Below are positions 61,727 to 64,000 of a stretch of DNA of 64,000 nt, in pieces; within the stretch, counting starts at the first letter, position 1, and every line of letters begins with the position of its first letter. The DNA comes from DASSSQ01 sp963839285 (lineage in GTDB: Bacteria > Actinomycetota > Thermoleophilia > Gaiellales > Gaiellaceae): positions 1 to 64,000 of the forward strand of contig CAWIUN010000001.1 of assembly GCA_963839285.1 (NCBI GenBank). The letters are read 5' to 3'. Position numbers and translations under genes: made by a program. Below the pieces are notes generated by a model that was given only the letters and a program-made list of their open reading frames with translations, was not told where the DNA came from and did not search any database.

Positions 61727-63397
61727 GTGGCCGACTACGTCTTCACGATGGTCCGGGTCTCGAAGTTCTACGGCCCGGAGCGCAAGGTGCTCGACGAGAT
61801 CACGCTCGCGTTCCTGCCGGGCGCGAAGATCGGCGTGCTCGGGCCGAACGGGGCCGGCAAGTCGACGCTGCTCAGGATCATGGCCGGTGTCGAGGAGCCC
61901 TCGAGCGGCAAGGCCGACCTCGCCGCCGGCGCCTCCGTCGGGCTGCTGCGCCAGGAGCCGGAGCTCGACGAGACGAAGGACGTGCGCGGCAACGTCGAGG
62001 ACGGCGTCCGCCCGCTGCGCGACCTGCTCGACCGCTTCAACGCGATCTCCGCCGCCTTCGCCGAGCCGGACGCCGACTTCGACGCGCTGCTCGCCGAGCA
62101 GGCCGCCGTGCAGGAGCAGATCGACCGCCACGACGCCTGGAACCTCGACGCCCAGCTCGACCGGGCGATGGACGCGCTGCGGCTGCCGGACGGCGACCGC
62201 GACGTCGCCGGGCTCTCGGGCGGCGAGCGGCGCCGGGTCGCGCTCTGCCGGCTGCTGCTGCAGGCGCCCGACCTGCTGCTGCTCGACGAGCCGACGAACC
62301 ACCTCGACGCCGAGTCCGTCGCCTGGCTGGAGCGCTTCCTCGCCGACTACCCCGGCACCGTCGTCGCCGTCACGCACGACCGCTACTTCCTCGACAACGT
62401 CGCCGGCTGGATCCTCGAGCTCGACCGCGGCAAGGGGATCCCGTACGAGGGCAACTACTCCGGCTGGCTGCAGCAGAAGCAGGCTCGGCTGGCGCACGAG
62501 GAGAAGTCGGAGTCGGCCCGCCAGCGGGCGCTGAAGGCAGAGCTCGAGTGGGTGCGCTCGGCCCCGAAGGCCCGGCACGCGAAGTCGAAGGCGCGCGTCC
62601 AGGCCTACGAGCGGCTGCTCGCGGCCGAACAGGACGTCAAGCTCGACCGGGTCGAGATCCACATCCCGGCGGGGCCGCGGCTCGGCGACGTCGTCGTCGA
62701 CGCGGACGGCGTCGCCAAGGGGTTCGGCGACCGCCTGCTCGTCGAGGACATGTCCTTCTCGCTGCCGCCGGGCGGGATCGTCGGCGTGATCGGCCCGAAC
62801 GGCGCCGGCAAGACGACGCTCTTCCGGATGATCGCGGGCGAGGAGCAGCCGGACGAGGGCTCGCTCAGGGTCGGCGACACCGTCGAGCTCGCCTACGTCG
62901 ACCAGAGCCGGGCCGGGCTCGAGCCGGGCAACACGGTCTGGAAGGAGATCTCGGGCGGCCACGACACGATCGAGCTCGGCACGCGGGAGGTCAACTCGCG
63001 CCAGTACGTGTCCTGGTTCAACTTCAAGGGCTCCGACCAGCAGAAGCGCGTCGGCGACCTCTCGGGCGGCGAGCGGAACCGCGTCCACCTGGCGAAGCTG
63101 CTCCGCTCGGGCGGCAACCTGCTGCTGCTCGACGAGCCGACCAACGACCTCGACGTCGACACGCTGCGCGCGCTCGAGGACGCACTCCTCGACTTCGCGG
63201 GCTGCGCCGTCGTGATCTCGCACGACCGCTGGTTCCTCGACCGGATCGCGACCCACATCCTCGCCTTCGAGGGCGACTCGCAGGCGACCTGGTTCGAGGG
63301 CTCCTTCGAGGAGTACGAGGCCTGGGTGCGCGAGACCCGCGGCGCCGAGGCGCTCGAGCCGCACCGGATCAAGTACAAGCGGCTGACCGCGAGGTAG
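61727..63397 (+). CDS. ettA: ABC-F family translational throttle EttA
   Basis: 556 residues from GTG 61727 with two ABC cassettes: Walker A GPNGAGKST and GPNGAGKTT, signatures LSGGERRR and LSGGERNR, Walker B LLLLDEPTNHLD and LLLLDEPTNDLD. The start ADYVFTMVRVSKFYGPERKVLDEI and the interdomain linker ARHAKSKARVQAYERLL (PtIM) are EttA-type. EttA gates the first peptide bond by binding the ribosomal E site in an ADP/ATP-dependent manner. No membrane subunit is involved. Confidence 0.92.
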   Translation: MADYVFTMVRVSKFYGPERKVLDEITLAFLPGAKIGVLGPNGAGKSTLLRIMAGVEEPSSGKADLAAGASVGLLRQEPELDETKDVRGNVEDGVRPLRDLLDRFNAISAAFAEPDADFDALLAEQAAVQEQIDRHDAWNLDAQLDRAMDALRLPDGDRDVAGLSGGERRRVALCRLLLQAPDLLLLDEPTNHLDAESVAWLERFLADYPGTVVAVTHDRYFLDNVAGWILELDRGKGIPYEGNYSGWLQQKQARLAHEEKSESARQRALKAELEWVRSAPKARHAKSKARVQAYERLLAAEQDVKLDRVEIHIPAGPRLGDVVVDADGVAKGFGDRLLVEDMSFSLPPGGIVGVIGPNGAGKTTLFRMIAGEEQPDEGSLRVGDTVELAYVDQSRAGLEPGNTVWKEISGGHDTIELGTREVNSRQYVSWFNFKGSDQQKRVGDLSGGERNRVHLAKLLRSGGNLLLLDEPTNDLDVDTLRALEDALLDFAGCAVVISHDRWFLDRIATHILAFEGDSQATWFEGSFEEYEAWVRETRGAEALEPHRIKYKRLTAR

Positions 63398-63466
63398 CGG
63401 CACGCCCGTCGGCGCGTTCCCCGATGCGCCGGCCGCGGGCCCTGCCGACGCTGTCCCGGACGCGTG

Positions 63467-64000
63467 ATGACGCCGTCCGAGAGCGAGCGGTCTCTCTTCC
63501 GCGACTGGGGCGCGTACCGGCGGTCGCCCCGGCGGCGCCCGCTCGCGCGCTGGCTCGCGCTCGCGCTCGTCCTCGGCCTCGGCGCGGCGGCGTGGGCGGC
63601 GCTGCGCCCGGAGGGGTGGCGGCCGCCGAGCGGGCTGCGGGGCTTCTCCGCCTGCACGTACGGCGGCTACGTCTCGGCGTGGTGCGGCCGCGTCGAGGTT
63701 CCCGCCGATCCCCGCGCGCCGGCAGGTGCGAGGACGTCGCTGCGGGTCGCCGTCCTGCCCGCGACCGACCGGCCCGCGCGCGGCGCGCTCGTCTACCTCG
63801 AGGGCGGTCCCGGCCGGCCGGCGACGGCGGCGGCCGTGCGCGTCAACGAGTGGTTCGCCCGCGTCGGACGCGACCGCGACCTCGTCATGGTCGACCAGCG
63901 CGGCTCCGGCGGGTCGGGCCGGCTCGCGTGCCCGGACCGGCACGTCCCCGTCGCGGAGCCGGCCGCCGTCGCCGCCTACCTCCGCCGCTGCTTCGCGCGG
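63467..64000 (+). CDS. alpha/beta hydrolase (proline iminopeptidase/Tap-like), N-terminal part
   Basis: The frame is open from ATG 63467 to the window end (178 codons seen). A basic N-terminus with RRSPRRRPLARW precedes one membrane helix (LALALVLGLGAAAWAAL), so it is anchored or secreted. The ectodomain shows a CTYGGYVSAWCGRVEVPADP start, the oxyanion motif YLEGGPG and VMVDQRGSGGSG, as in the secreted proline-iminopeptidase/SCO7095-like hydrolases. The nucleophile serine is past the window. Confidence 0.8.
   Translation, partial: MTPSESERSLFRDWGAYRRSPRRRPLARWLALALVLGLGAAAWAALRPEGWRPPSGLRGFSACTYGGYVSAWCGRVEVPADPRAPAGARTSLRVAVLPATDRPARGALVYLEGGPGRPATAAAVRVNEWFARVGRDRDLVMVDQRGSGGSGRLACPDRHVPVAEPAAVAAYLRRCFAR

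Overview
The window is GC-rich (by eye above 70% almost throughout), uses many GTG starts, has short AGGAGG-type ribosome sites and is tightly packed. Gene content (HelD-type RNA polymerase recycling helicase, ThyX, FolE2, EttA, SigK/RskA-like pair, paired Fe/Mn superoxide dismutases, DUF2934) points to a high-GC Actinomycetota, plausibly class Thermoleophilia. That placement is inference from gene content; there is no rRNA here to confirm it.

Layout. 1-4.7 kb: end of a MATE exporter, a HelD-like helicase, a 171-bp inverted-repeat segment and a hybrid histidine kinase. 4.8-17.3 kb: an accessory region anchored at a tRNA-Thr(CGT) gene. The 3' part of this tRNA is repeated exactly (42 bp) at 10,183-10,224 and imperfectly (31/34) at 17,257-17,290. 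This is the footprint of tandem site-specific integrations, although no recombinase gene remains. Island A (about 4.87-10.22 kb) holds a DUF2283/DUF4258 pair and a compact polymorphic-toxin operon: three toxin genes, each beginning with its own secretion signal or membrane anchor and each followed by an overlapping immunity gene. The first is a truncated RHS protein with a DUF2380/SitA6-like tip and a double-CXXCG (SitI6-like) immunity protein; the third pair has an Imm42-like protein. Island B (about 10.2-17.29 kb) carries a large LuxR/MalT-type regulator, a small protein and a MacB-type ABC exporter interrupted by many +1 frameshifts.

17.3-34 kb: a second MacB-type exporter, an alpha/beta hydrolase, a sigma-70 factor, an orphan DppB-like permease, a STAS protein, a RidA protein, cspA-infA, a DEAD-box helicase, a CLC channel, an M29 aminopeptidase, a dihaem cytochrome c, and a five-gene operon. 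That operon joins a Lipoprotein_15-type secreted protein, a molybdopterin oxidoreductase, a cytochrome b and a two-component system, suggesting a regulated extracytoplasmic redox module. 33.4-44.8 kb: DUF72, thyX, ECF sigma/anti-sigma, an SDR, two divergent SODs, plsY, a secreted HEXXH protein, folE2, a kinase-like protein, a Rieske oxygenase-GNAT-Fpg operon and asparaginase. 44.8-64 kb: a PAS/GAF sensor without an output domain, an MFS transporter, an orphan PilB/GspE ATPase, a membrane spermidine-synthase-like protein, small stress-type proteins, a P-type ATPase, an amidase, an MBL protein, tryptophanase, an aminotransferase, a cupin, an alcohol dehydrogenase, ettA and the start of an alpha/beta hydrolase.

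Quality caveat: about a dozen otherwise intact genes scattered across the window are broken by a single extra base, and outside the RHS gene every break I could resolve is +1. This one-sided pattern suggests residual insertion errors in the consensus rather than true gene decay. Frameshifted genes below are therefore described as probably functional unless stated otherwise.
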